Assembly (NCBI GenBank): GCA_963706535.1
Contig: CAVPMU010000006.1
Span: 62,001-126,000, forward strand
Direction: 5' to 3'
Origin: RPQJ01 sp963706535
GTDB taxonomy: Bacteria; Pseudomonadota; Gammaproteobacteria; Steroidobacterales; Steroidobacteraceae
DNA length: 64,000 nt
In this document: piece by piece, positions 35,418 to 44,039 of the stretch
Layout of the letters: each line of letters begins with the position of its first letter
Position numbering within the stretch: the stretch's first letter is position 1
Position numbers and translations under genes: made by a program
The notes under the pieces: model-generated
What the model was told of the DNA's origin: nothing
Seen by the model: the letters and a program-made list of their open reading frames with translations, nothing else
Database searches by the model: none

Positions 35418-36935
35418 ATGTGCGGCATCGTCGGCATCGTCGGCTTCAGTCCAGTCAACCAGCAGATCTATGACGCACTGACGGTGCTGCAACACCGCGG
35501 CCAGGATGCCGCCGGCATCATGACCGCCGACCAGGGCGAGCTGTTCCTGCGCAAGGACAACGGCCTGGTGCGCGACGTCTTCCAGCAGCGGCACATGGTG
35601 CAACTGAAGGGCAGCGTCGGCATCGGCCACGTGCGCTACCCGACGGCGGGTTGCAACACCTCGGCCGAGGCGCAGCCGTTCTACGTGAACGCGCCGTTCG
35701 GCATCTGCCTCGCCCACAACGGCAACCTGACCAACGCGCCCGAGCTGGCCGACGTGCTGATCCGCGAGGACCGCCGCCATCTCAACACCACGTCGGACTC
35801 CGAGGTGCTGCTGAACGTGCTCGCGAGCGAGCTGCAGCGCTTCAGCACGCCGCACGCCTCCGCCTCCGACATCTTCGCCGCGGTGAGCGCGGTCTACCGC
35901 CGGGTGCGCGGCGCCTACGCCGTGGTGGCGATGATCCTCGGCCACGGCGTGCTCGGGTTCCGTGACCCGAACGGCATCCGCCCGCTGGTGATCGGCCTGC
36001 GCGACACCCCGCGCGGCCGCGAGCACATGCTGGCCTCCGAGAGCGTCGCGCTCGACCAGGCCGGGTACCGGCTGCTGCGCGACGTCGGTCCCGGCGAGGC
36101 CGTGTACATCGACGAGCAGGGTCGCCTGTACTCGCAGCAGTGCGCGACGGTCGTGCGCCACACGCCCTGCATCTTCGAGTACGTCTACTTCGCGCGGCCG
36201 GACTCGATCATGGACAACATCTCCGTGTACAAGGCGCGGCTGCGCATGGGCGAGCTGCTCGCGGAGAAGATCCGGCGCGAGCGGCCGGACCACGACATCG
36301 ACGTCGTGATCCCGATCCCCGACACCAGCCGCACCAGCGCGCTGCAGGTCGCGCAGCTGCTCGGCGTGAAGTACCGCGAGGGCTTCATCAAGAACCGCTA
36401 CATCGGCCGCACCTTCATCATGCCCGGCCAGGAGCTGCGCTCGCGCTCGGTGCGCAGCAAGCTGAACGCCATCGACCTGGAGTTCCGCGGCAAGAACGTG
36501 CTGCTGGTGGACGATTCGATCGTGCGCGGCACGACCTCGGCGCAGATCATCGAGGTGGCGCGCGAGGCCGGCGCGAAGAGCGTCTACTTCGCCTCGGCGG
36601 CGCCGCCGGTGCGCCATCCCAACGTGTACGGCATCGACATGCCCGCGGCCTCCGAGCTCGTCGCGGCGGGCCGCAGCGAGGACGAGGTGGCGCGCATCAT
36701 CGGCGCCGACTGGCTCATCTACCAGGACCTCGACGACCTGGTGCGCGCGGTGCGCCACCACGATGCGCGGGTCGTCGATTTCGACACCTCCTGTTTCTCG
36801 GGCGAGTACGTGACCGGGGACATCACGCCCGAGTACCTTGCCCGCCTGCAGGCGGAGCGCTCCGACCAGGCCAAGGAACAGCGCAATGCAACCGGCGCAG
36901 GCCGCGGTTCCCTCAAGGTCGTCGGCGGTCCCTGA
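35418..36935 (+). CDS. purF: Amidophosphoribosyltransferase
   Basis: A 505-residue enzyme of the first committed step of purine synthesis: PRPP plus glutamine gives phosphoribosylamine. The N-terminal nucleophile is Cys2 in MCGIVGIVGF, and the glutamine amidotransferase domain has RGQDAAGI and HNGNLTNA. The C-terminal phosphoribosyltransferase domain has the PRPP loop VLLVDDSIVRGTTSAQII. Length is normal. The start of the glycerate kinase gene lies inside its last 50 bases. Confidence 0.97.
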   Translation: MCGIVGIVGFSPVNQQIYDALTVLQHRGQDAAGIMTADQGELFLRKDNGLVRDVFQQRHMVQLKGSVGIGHVRYPTAGCNTSAEAQPFYVNAPFGICLAHNGNLTNAPELADVLIREDRRHLNTTSDSEVLLNVLASELQRFSTPHASASDIFAAVSAVYRRVRGAYAVVAMILGHGVLGFRDPNGIRPLVIGLRDTPRGREHMLASESVALDQAGYRLLRDVGPGEAVYIDEQGRLYSQQCATVVRHTPCIFEYVYFARPDSIMDNISVYKARLRMGELLAEKIRRERPDHDIDVVIPIPDTSRTSALQVAQLLGVKYREGFIKNRYIGRTFIMPGQELRSRSVRSKLNAIDLEFRGKNVLLVDDSIVRGTTSAQIIEVAREAGAKSVYFASAAPPVRHPNVYGIDMPAASELVAAGRSEDEVARIIGADWLIYQDLDDLVRAVRHHDARVVDFDTSCFSGEYVTGDITPEYLARLQAERSDQAKEQRNATGAGRGSLKVVGGP

Positions 36936-38118
36936 ACCGTTGCACGGCCCCGGGCCCAGGCCGCTGCTGCTCGAGTGCCTGGACGCGGCGCTGGCCGCGG
37001 TGGATGCGAGGGCCTGCGTCGCCCGCGGACTCACGCGCGAATCCCTGCAGGGCGACTGGCACGTAGTCGCCATCGGCAAGGCGGCGGGGGCCATGACCCG
37101 GGGCGCGATCGATGTGCTCGGGGAGCGGGTGGGCAGCGCGATCGTGGTGACCAGGCCGGGACATTGTCCGGCCGTGGTGGCTGGCGATGCGCGCGTGCGA
37201 CTGATCGAATCGGCGCATCCGGTGCCGGACGAGCGCAGCCTCGCGGCCGGGTCGGTGGTGGCGGATTTCGTGTCGGGAGCGCCGGCCGGCGCACGATTGC
37301 TGTTCCTCGTCTCGGGCGGTGCCTCGAGCCTCGTGGAAGTACTGGCGGGCGGCGTGGCCCTGGAGGAACTGCAGGCGGTGAATTCCCTCGCGCTGGCCAG
37401 CGGCATCGACATCGGCGCGACCAATGCCCGCCGGCGCGCACTGTCACGGCTCAAGGGCGGCGGCCTCGCGCAGCTCGCGGGACGGCGCCGTTGCCTCGCG
37501 CTCATGATCTCCGACGTGCCCGGCGATGATCCGGCCGTGATCGGTTCAGGCCTGCTGCATTCTTCCGCCCGCACCGGGCCCGCCCGAGTTCCCGTCATCC
37601 CGTATCGCATCGTCGCGAACGTACGCCAGGCCTGTCGCGCCGCGGCAAGTCATGGTCTGTCCCGCGGGCTCGAGGTCAAGGTGGCGCGGCGGCGTTTCCG
37701 CGGCAACGCAGCCTTGCTCGGTGCGCGCTTTGCCCGCAGCCTCGTCGCAGCGCCGCGCGGCAGCCTGCTCGTGTGGGGCGGCGAGTCCACCGTGCGTCTG
37801 CCCGCCAATCCGGGGACCGGTGGACGCAACCAGCATCTCGCGCTCGCCGCTGCCATGGAACTGAGCGCACAGCGAGAGGCCGCGCTGCTCGCCGCCGGCA
37901 CCGACGGCGTGGACGGCGTCACCGACGATGCGGGCGGCCTCGTCGACGGCGACACCTGCACGCGAGGCGAAGACGCGGGCCTCGATCCGGTCGCCTGTCT
38001 GGCGCGCGCGGATTCCGGCAGCTTCCTCGAAGCGTCAGGCGATCTCGTGCACACCGGTCCGACGCTCACCAACGTCGGCGACCTGGTGCTCGGCCTCGCG
38101 ACCAGGGGTCGGGCGTGA
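36886..38118 (+). CDS. Glycerate 2-kinase, DUF4147/MOFRL type
   Basis: A 410-residue kinase of the MOFRL family, which phosphorylates D-glycerate to 2-phosphoglycerate. The N-terminal DUF4147 domain has VVAIGKAAGAMTRGA, HPVPDERSLAAG and LFLVSGGASSLVEVL; the C-terminal MOFRL domain has PGTGGRNQHLALAAAMEL and TDGVDGVTDDAGGLVD. ATG at 36886 has AAGGA upstream and overlaps the end of purF by 50 bases. The stop overlaps the next start by four bases (GTGA). It may assimilate glycerate from glyoxylate or serine routes; the actual substrate is inferred. Confidence 0.88.
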   Translation: MQPAQAAVPSRSSAVPEPLHGPGPRPLLLECLDAALAAVDARACVARGLTRESLQGDWHVVAIGKAAGAMTRGAIDVLGERVGSAIVVTRPGHCPAVVAGDARVRLIESAHPVPDERSLAAGSVVADFVSGAPAGARLLFLVSGGASSLVEVLAGGVALEELQAVNSLALASGIDIGATNARRRALSRLKGGGLAQLAGRRRCLALMISDVPGDDPAVIGSGLLHSSARTGPARVPVIPYRIVANVRQACRAAASHGLSRGLEVKVARRRFRGNAALLGARFARSLVAAPRGSLLVWGGESTVRLPANPGTGGRNQHLALAAAMELSAQREAALLAAGTDGVDGVTDDAGGLVDGDTCTRGEDAGLDPVACLARADSGSFLEASGDLVHTGPTLTNVGDLVLGLATRGRA

Positions 38119-39365
38119 CGGTCAAGGTGCTCATCGTCAGCGACCGTCCCGAGTACCGGCAACTGCTGGCCCACCACGTCACGCTGGAGTGGCGTGACGC
38201 CTTGCCGGCCGAATACGAGCCTGCGACGCGCGGACGCCTGCAGCCGGAATTCACCGGCGCCGCCTACGACGTGGTGCTGCTCGACCACGAGGTGCAGGAG
38301 GGCAGGGGCCTCGAGTGGCTGGAGGACCTGAGCGAGCGGACGCAGTTCCCGCCGATCGTCTATTTCGGCCCGCAGTGCGAGGGCAGCGTGGCGGCGCGGG
38401 CCGCGCTGTCGGGCGCGACGCACGTGCTCGCGCGACTCGATTTCGAGCACTCGCAGTTCGCCGCCGTGATGCGCGCCGCGCTGGCCAAGCGCCGCAACGT
38501 GCTCACGAGCGCCTGCCGCGTGGCGCGCGAGCCGGCGCCGCCCGACCGGTTCGGTTCGGTGCGCATCCGCGGTCACCGCTGCGTGCGTCGCCTCGCCGTG
38601 GGCGGCTCCTCCAGCGTGTTCCTCGCCCAGTCGCTGCGCACCGGCGAGCAGCGCGTGCTCAAGATCTTCCGCCAGGTACCGGACGTGGTCGAGGGCAACA
38701 CCACGTTCGACCGCTTCCTGCGCGAGTACGACCTCGTCGCGCACCTCGATCACCCGAACATCGCCCGCATCTACGACCTCGGCGTGGCCGACGACCACGT
38801 CTACCTCGCGATGGAGTATTTCCCGGGCGGCGACCTGCGCTCGCGCATGCGCGAGCCGCTGTCCTGGCGCGTCGCGCTCGGCTACCTGCGCCAGCTGGCC
38901 GCGGCGCTCGGCGCGCTGCACGCGGTCGGCGTGCTGCACCGTGACGTGAAGCCCGGCAACGTACTGATGCGCGAGGACGGCAGCCTCGCCTTCATCGACT
39001 TCGGCCTCGCCCGGCAGCTCGGCCTCGAGAGCGACATCACCGGCGTAGGGGCGATCTTCGGCACGCCGCACTACATGAGCCCCGAGCAGGGGCATGGCGC
39101 GTCGCTCGACGAGCGCAGCGACCTCTACAGCCTCGGCATCGTGCTGCACGAGATGCTGACCGGGGAGAAGCCATTCGTCGCCGAGACGCCGCTCGCGGTG
39201 ATCTACAAGCACGCCAATGCGCCGGTACCACGCTTGCCGGAGGCGCTCTCGCACGTACAGCCGCTGCTCGACGGACTGCTCGCCAAGTCGCCGGAGGACC
39301 GGCCCGCGACGGCCGGGGACATCGTCGCCCGCATCGACGAACTGCTCGAGCGGGTCACGGCCTGA
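38115..39365 (+). CDS. Ser/Thr protein kinase with N-terminal receiver-like domain
   Basis: A 416-residue cytoplasmic kinase starting at GTG, with the start overlapping the glycerate kinase stop. Residues 1-125 look like a response-regulator receiver: VKVLIVSDRPEYRQLL and YDVVLLDHEVQEG (candidate phospho-Asp), although the usual lysine near the end is not clear. Residues about 155-416 are a Hanks-type kinase: glycine loop VGGSSSVFLA, lysine in RVLKIFR, HRDVKPGNVL catalytic loop, DFG in FIDFGLAR and SPEQ. No transmembrane segment or sensor domain follows. A direct receiver-to-kinase link is unusual. miaE overlaps its stop. Confidence 0.9.
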   Translation: MTVKVLIVSDRPEYRQLLAHHVTLEWRDALPAEYEPATRGRLQPEFTGAAYDVVLLDHEVQEGRGLEWLEDLSERTQFPPIVYFGPQCEGSVAARAALSGATHVLARLDFEHSQFAAVMRAALAKRRNVLTSACRVAREPAPPDRFGSVRIRGHRCVRRLAVGGSSSVFLAQSLRTGEQRVLKIFRQVPDVVEGNTTFDRFLREYDLVAHLDHPNIARIYDLGVADDHVYLAMEYFPGGDLRSRMREPLSWRVALGYLRQLAAALGALHAVGVLHRDVKPGNVLMREDGSLAFIDFGLARQLGLESDITGVGAIFGTPHYMSPEQGHGASLDERSDLYSLGIVLHEMLTGEKPFVAETPLAVIYKHANAPVPRLPEALSHVQPLLDGLLAKSPEDRPATAGDIVARIDELLERVTA

Positions 39366-39955
39366 TGGCAGCGCCGGGCGACATCCTGCGGGCGCCGACC
39401 GACCCGTCGTGGTTCGCCGTCGCTGGCGAGCGCTGGGGCGAGCTGCTGCTCGATCACGTCAACTGCGAGAAGAAGGCGGCCTCGACCGCGCTCTCGCTGA
39501 TGTTCTCCTACCCCGAGGATTTCGACCTCGCCAACCGCATGTCGAAGCTTGCGCGCGAGGAACTGCGGCATTTCGAGCTGGTGCAGCAGAAGCTGACCGA
39601 ACTCGGCGTCGAATTCCGGCGATTGAGTCCTTCGCGCTACGCCGAGGGCCTGCGACGTGCCTTGCGGCGGACGGAGCCCGAGCGCTGCGTGGACCTGCTG
39701 CTCTGCGGCGCGTTGATCGAGGCGCGCTCGCACGAGCGGTTCATGGGGCTCATCGAGCGTCTCGGCGAGCCGCTGGCCGGCTTCTATGCCGCGCTTGCGG
39801 CCTCCGAGGCCCGGCACGCGGGTCTCTACCTGCGGTTGGCCGAGAAGCGCGGGTCCGATGTTCGCTTGCGGCTCGAGCAACTCGCGGCCGTCGAGGCCGA
39901 ACTCGCGACCTCGCCCGATGGCGAGTTTCGTTTTCACTCGGGAACGCCGGTTTAG
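39365..39955 (+). CDS. miaE: tRNA-(ms2io6A)-hydroxylase
   Basis: A 196-residue diiron monooxygenase that hydroxylates the isopentenyl group of 2-methylthio-N6-isopentenyladenosine at tRNA position 37. The four-helix ligand set is present: DHVNCEKKAAS (first Glu), EELRHFELV (E-x-x-H), EARSHERFM and SEARHAGLY. The ATG shares its A with the stop of the kinase gene (TGATG). Miaab-type genes are elsewhere. The 383-base gap after it (39956-40338) contains palindromes C and D and nothing else that I can recognise. Confidence 0.93.
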   Translation: MAAPGDILRAPTDPSWFAVAGERWGELLLDHVNCEKKAASTALSLMFSYPEDFDLANRMSKLAREELRHFELVQQKLTELGVEFRRLSPSRYAEGLRRALRRTEPERCVDLLLCGALIEARSHERFMGLIERLGEPLAGFYAALAASEARHAGLYLRLAEKRGSDVRLRLEQLAAVEAELATSPDGEFRFHSGTPV

Positions 39956-39990
39956 CTTCGCCTGGTTGGGCATCGTTTGGCGGTCGCGGC

Positions 39991-40089
39991 GTCTGGCCCG
40001 GGAGGCTGGTCGATCGGCGCCGGGGACGCAAGAGACCGTCCATGGTGCGCGACGCCCCGGCCCCGATCGACCGGCCTCCCGGGCCCGAC
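39991..40089 (-). repeat. Large palindrome C with one GTCCAT/ATGGAC hairpin
   Basis: Arms 39991-40025 and 40055-40089 are complementary over 35 bp with three mismatches. The 29-base centre holds ACC-GTCCAT-GGT (40035-40046). Read on the minus strand the centre matches the second half of element D closely (CACCATGGACGGTCTC, then TGCGT). It lies just after miaE. Confidence 0.85.
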
Positions 40090-40194
40090 GCTCACGCGGC
40101 GGTGACTGCGGACAGGCGCTGCCAGATGGGCGTTCGACTGTGAACCCGACGTTCGCTTCGAGGTCCGCCGCCGCGAAACTCTGCCCCCTCGGCA

Positions 40195-40311
40195 GGGCGT
40201 CCACGGAGTCCGGCGGGGTTGGCGGGGCGTCGCGCGCCATGGACGGCGCGCGCGAGCACCATGGACGGTCTCCTGCGTCCCCGCCAACCCCGCCGGACTC
40301 CGTGGACGCCC
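40195..40311 (+). repeat. Large palindrome D, perfect 33-bp arms with two ATGGAC hairpins
   Basis: Arms 40195-40227 and 40279-40311 are perfect reverse complements over 33 bp. The 51-base centre carries GCGCGCC-ATGGAC-GGCGCGC (40232-40251) and ACC-ATGGAC-GGT (40258-40269). Complementarity continues, with mismatches, outside the arms. The element lies at the 3' end of lpxH. Confidence 0.9.
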
Positions 40312-40338
40312 GGTCGACGGAGCGCCAGTTCCGCGATT

Positions 40339-41076
40339 TCAGCGCGGCAGCGCGCGAAGCAAGTAACCGTCGCGAGACCACTCGAGCACGCTCCCCTGCG
40401 CGTACCAGTCCCCCAGCACGATCCTGCGCACCGCCACCCCGTCGACGACCAGGTCGTGCACGGCCGGCCGGTGCGTGTGCCCGTGGATGAGCGTGCGGAT
40501 ACCGCTGCGACGGAAGGCCTCGGCGACGGCGCCCGCGTTGACGTCCATGATCTCGGGTGCCGTCTGCCCGACGTGCATCTGGCTGCCTGCACGCAGCCTG
40601 CGCGCGAGCGCCCGCCGCTGGCCGAGGCTCATGTGCCGGAACATCCAGCGCGTCACCGGATGACGGAGAATGCGGCGCAGGCGCTGGTAGCTCACGTCGT
40701 CGGTGCAGAGCACGTCGCCATGCATCAGGAGCACGCGATCGCCATCGAGTTCGATGACGGTACCGTCGTCGAGCAGGCGGGCCCCCGTCTCGCGGCAGAA
40801 GCGCTCGCCCAGCAGGAAATCACGGTTGCCGTGCATGACGAAGCAGGGCACCCCGCCGTGGGTCAGGCGGCGCAGCGCGGCGACGATCTCGCGGCTGGCC
40901 GGGTCCGGGTCGTCGTCGCCCACCCAGACCTCGAACAGGTCGCCGAGGATGTAGAGCGCGGCCGCCTGCCTGGCCTCGCCGTCGAGGAACGCGAGGAACT
41001 GCCGCGCGATCCCGGGGTGAGCCGCATCGAGGTGCAGGTCGGAGATGAACAGCGTCTTCGCGGCCGGGGCTGGCAT
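40339..41076 (-). CDS. lpxH: UDP-2,3-diacylglucosamine diphosphatase
   Basis: A 245-residue metallophosphoesterase of the calcineurin fold that hydrolyses UDP-2,3-diacylglucosamine to lipid X in lipid A synthesis. Metal-binding motifs are FISDLHL (D-x-H), ILGDLFEVWVGDD (GDxxE), VMHGNRDFLLG (GNHD-like, here GNRD as in LpxH), LMHGD and HGHTHRP. It is a peripheral membrane enzyme. The start chosen is the ATG at 41076 (MPAPAAKTLF); no strong ribosome site precedes it. It is divergent from gltX and convergent with miaE. Confidence 0.95.
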   Translation of the reverse strand: MPAPAAKTLFISDLHLDAAHPGIARQFLAFLDGEARQAAALYILGDLFEVWVGDDDPDPASREIVAALRRLTHGGVPCFVMHGNRDFLLGERFCRETGARLLDDGTVIELDGDRVLLMHGDVLCTDDVSYQRLRRILRHPVTRWMFRHMSLGQRRALARRLRAGSQMHVGQTAPEIMDVNAGAVAEAFRRSGIRTLIHGHTHRPAVHDLVVDGVAVRRIVLGDWYAQGSVLEWSRDGYLLRALPR

Positions 41077-41130
41077 TCGAGGCTCGGGTCGGGACGGGCG
41101 AGGGCGGATGTTACGGTAAGATGCCCGGCC

Positions 41131-42558
41131 ATGCCTCACGAGCCCCGCATCACGCGTTTTGCGCCGAGCCCGACGGGTTACCTGCACCTCGGGAATGCGC
41201 GCACGGCGTTCTTCAATTTCCTGGCCGCGCGTGCGAGTGGCGGGAAGCTGGTGCTGCGCATCGAGGACACCGACGCCGAGCGCAGCGACGACCGCATGCT
41301 CGCCCAGCTGCTCGAGGACCTGCGATGGCTCGGCCTCGAATGGGACGAGGGACCGGACGTCGGCGGTCCGCACGGCCCGTACCGGCAGAGCGAGCGGGGC
41401 GCGCAGTACGACGCGGCCGTCGCGAGCCTCGAGTCGCGGGGGCTGGCCTACCCGTGTTTCTGCACGCCGGAGCAACTGCAGCTGTCGCGCCGCGCGCAGC
41501 TCGCGTCGGGCCGACCGCCGCGCTATGCGGGCACCTGCGCCGCACTTCCGGCCGAGGAGGTCGCGCGCCGGATCGCTGCGGGCCGTACCGCGGCCACGCG
41601 CTTTCGCGTGCCGGCGGGACGCACGGTCGAGTTCGACGACCTGATCCACGGTGCGCAGCGGTTCGCGACCGACGACATCGGCGACTTCGTGATCCGCCGC
41701 ACGGACGGCAGCGCTGCGTTCTTCCTGGGCAACGCCGTGGACGACGCGGGCATGGGTATCACGCTGGTGCTGCGGGGTGATGATCACCTCGCCAACACGC
41801 CACGTCAGATCCTGCTGCTCGAAGCGCTGGGGCTGCCGATCCCGCGCTACGGTCACCTGCCGCTGCTGCTCGGCGCAACCGGCACGCCGCTCTCGAAGCG
41901 CGAGGGCGCCGCGGGCTTGCACGACCTGCGCGACCAGGGCTACCTGCCCGGTGCGCTCTGCAACTACCTCGTGCGCCTGGGTCACGCCTGCGGTCACGAC
42001 GAATGGCTCCCGATCGACCAGATGCCGGCGCACTTCGATCTCGGCCGCACCAGCCATTCGCCCGCGCGCTATGACGAGGCGCAGCTGCGCCACTGGCAGC
42101 GCGAGGCGATCACGCGCGCGAGCGGCGATGAACTGCTGGTGTGGCTCGGCTCGAGCCTCGGGCCGTTGGGGTCGGACGAGCGTCGGGCGGCGTTCGTGGC
42201 GGCCGTGCGCGGCAACCTGCTGTTTCCGTCGGATGCCGGGCCGCTGGTGCGCATCGTGTGCGACGATGAGGTCCCGATCGAGGATGCTGCCGTCACGGCG
42301 GTCGCGGAGGCCGGGCGGGATTTCTTCGTGGCGGCCGTCGCGGCGTGGACCGTCCACGCGCCCGACTTCAAGGCCTGGACGAAGGCCGTCAGCGGCGCGA
42401 CCGGATGCAAGGGCGCCGCGCTCTACATGCCGTTGCGCGGCGCGCTGACGGGCGCGACGCACGGCCCGGAGCTCGCGCCCCTCGTCGCGCTGATGGGGCG
42501 TGACCTCGTGGCGCGGCGCATCGCGGCCGCGACGTTGCGAGCGGCCGGCGCATGCTGA
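41131..42558 (+). CDS. gltX: Glutamyl-tRNA synthetase
   Basis: A 475-residue class I synthetase charging tRNA-Glu. The HIGH-type motif is APSPTGYLHLGNARTAFFN and the KMSKS-type motif is PLSKREGAAGLHDL. A zinc-site-like pattern is present in PCFCTPEQL...YAGTC. A candidate -10 TAAGAT (41117-41122) ends eight bases before the ATG and there is no ribosome site, so the mRNA may be leaderless. cysS follows 32 bases after the stop, so two synthetases form one unit. Confidence 0.94.
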   Translation: MPHEPRITRFAPSPTGYLHLGNARTAFFNFLAARASGGKLVLRIEDTDAERSDDRMLAQLLEDLRWLGLEWDEGPDVGGPHGPYRQSERGAQYDAAVASLESRGLAYPCFCTPEQLQLSRRAQLASGRPPRYAGTCAALPAEEVARRIAAGRTAATRFRVPAGRTVEFDDLIHGAQRFATDDIGDFVIRRTDGSAAFFLGNAVDDAGMGITLVLRGDDHLANTPRQILLLEALGLPIPRYGHLPLLLGATGTPLSKREGAAGLHDLRDQGYLPGALCNYLVRLGHACGHDEWLPIDQMPAHFDLGRTSHSPARYDEAQLRHWQREAITRASGDELLVWLGSSLGPLGSDERRAAFVAAVRGNLLFPSDAGPLVRIVCDDEVPIEDAAVTAVAEAGRDFFVAAVAAWTVHAPDFKAWTKAVSGATGCKGAALYMPLRGALTGATHGPELAPLVALMGRDLVARRIAAATLRAAGAC

Positions 42559-42590
42559 AATACCAAGTGATCGCGAGAGACTAGAGACCG

Positions 42591-44039
42591 ATGCTGCAGA
42601 TCCACAATTCCCTCACCGGGCGCAAGGAAGAATTCCGGCCGATCACGCCCGGCGAAGTGCGCATGTACGTCTGCGGCGTGACCGTCTACGACTACTGCCA
42701 CCTCGGCCACGCGCGCATGCTGATCGTGTTCGACTTCGTGCGCCGGCACCTGAAGGCGTCGGGATATCGCGTGACGTTCGTCCGCAACATCACCGACATC
42801 GACGACAAGATCATCCAGCGTGCCAACGAGAACGGGGAGCCGATCGGGGCGCTCACCGAGCGCTTCATCCGCGCCTACCAGGAAGACTGTGACGCGCTGA
42901 ACGTCGAGCGCGCCGACTACGAGCCGCGCGCGACCGAGCACCTGCCGCAGATCATCGCGATGGTGCAGCGGCTGGTGGAGAAGGGCTACGCCTACGCGGC
43001 CGCGAACGGCGACGTGTACTACTCGGTCGCGAAGTTCGAGCCCTACGGGCAGCTCTCGGGCAAGCGGCTCGCGGACCTGCGCGCCGGCGCCCGCATCGAG
43101 GTGGACGAGTCCAAGCGCGACCCGCTCGATTTCGTGTTGTGGAAGGCGGCGAAACCCGGCGAGCCCGCCTGGGAGTCGCCGTGGGGCCTGGGACGCCCGG
43201 GCTGGCACATCGAGTGCTCCGCGATGTCGGTGGAGATCCTCGGCGAGCACTTCGACATCCACGGCGGCGGCATGGACCTCAAGTTCCCGCACCACGAGAA
43301 CGAGATCGCGCAGACCTGCGCGGCCTGCGGCTCGAAGTTCGTGAACCTGTGGATGCACAACGGCTTCGTGCGCGTCGACGACGAGAAGATGTCGAAGTCG
43401 CTCGGCAACTTCTTCACCGTGCGCGAAGTGCTCGGGTGGGTGCGCGACCCGGAGGTCGTGCGTTATTTCATGCTCGCGAGCCATTACCGCGGCCCGATCA
43501 ACTACACGCCCGAAAGTCTCGAACAGGCGGATGCGTCGCTCGAACGGCTCTACGTCGCGCTGCGCGGTGTCGAGCCGGTCTCGCCGGCGCCGGCCACGGC
43601 GGTCACCGAGCGCTTCGTCGCGGCGATGGACGACGACTTCAACACGCCGATCGCAGTGGCCGAGCTGCAGTCGCTGGCACGCGAACTGAATACCGCGAAG
43701 GCGGCAGGACGGAATGCCGATGCGGCCGGGATGGCGGCGGAGCTGCGCACCCTCGGCGCCCGGCTCGGGATACTCGGTCTCGATGCCGAGGCGTTTCTGC
43801 GGAAACGTCCGAAGAAGGCTGCGGCTGCGACCCCGGGCGGCGGCGCAGCGGCGGAGACGGGGCATGCCACGTCCGGCGGCGCGCTCGGCGACGCCGACAT
43901 CGAACGCCTGATCGAGGCGCGAGTCGCGGCGCGCAAGGCGAAGAACTTCAAGGAATCCGACCGGATCCGCGACCTGCTCGCGGCCGACGGCGTGGTGCTC
44001 GAGGACCAGCCCGGCGGCAGGACGCTCTGGCGGCGCTAG
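42591..44039 (+). CDS. cysS: Cysteinyl-tRNA synthetase
   Basis: A 482-residue class I synthetase. The zinc ligands are Cys28 in YVCGVTVYD, the Cys in HIECSAMS, and His/Glu in HHENEIAQ. HLGHARMLIVFD is the HIGH motif and DEKMSKSLGNFFTV the KMSKS motif. The C-terminal anticodon region ends with ARVAARKAKNFKESDRIRDLLAADGVVLEDQPGGRTLWRR, a typical CysS tail. The alanine/glycine-rich insert near residues 403-425 looks like a flexible linker. The stop overlaps the convergent folD stop within a CTAG. Confidence 0.96.
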   Translation: MLQIHNSLTGRKEEFRPITPGEVRMYVCGVTVYDYCHLGHARMLIVFDFVRRHLKASGYRVTFVRNITDIDDKIIQRANENGEPIGALTERFIRAYQEDCDALNVERADYEPRATEHLPQIIAMVQRLVEKGYAYAAANGDVYYSVAKFEPYGQLSGKRLADLRAGARIEVDESKRDPLDFVLWKAAKPGEPAWESPWGLGRPGWHIECSAMSVEILGEHFDIHGGGMDLKFPHHENEIAQTCAACGSKFVNLWMHNGFVRVDDEKMSKSLGNFFTVREVLGWVRDPEVVRYFMLASHYRGPINYTPESLEQADASLERLYVALRGVEPVSPAPATAVTERFVAAMDDDFNTPIAVAELQSLARELNTAKAAGRNADAAGMAAELRTLGARLGILGLDAEAFLRKRPKKAAAATPGGGAAAETGHATSGGALGDADIERLIEARVAARKAKNFKESDRIRDLLAADGVVLEDQPGGRTLWRR

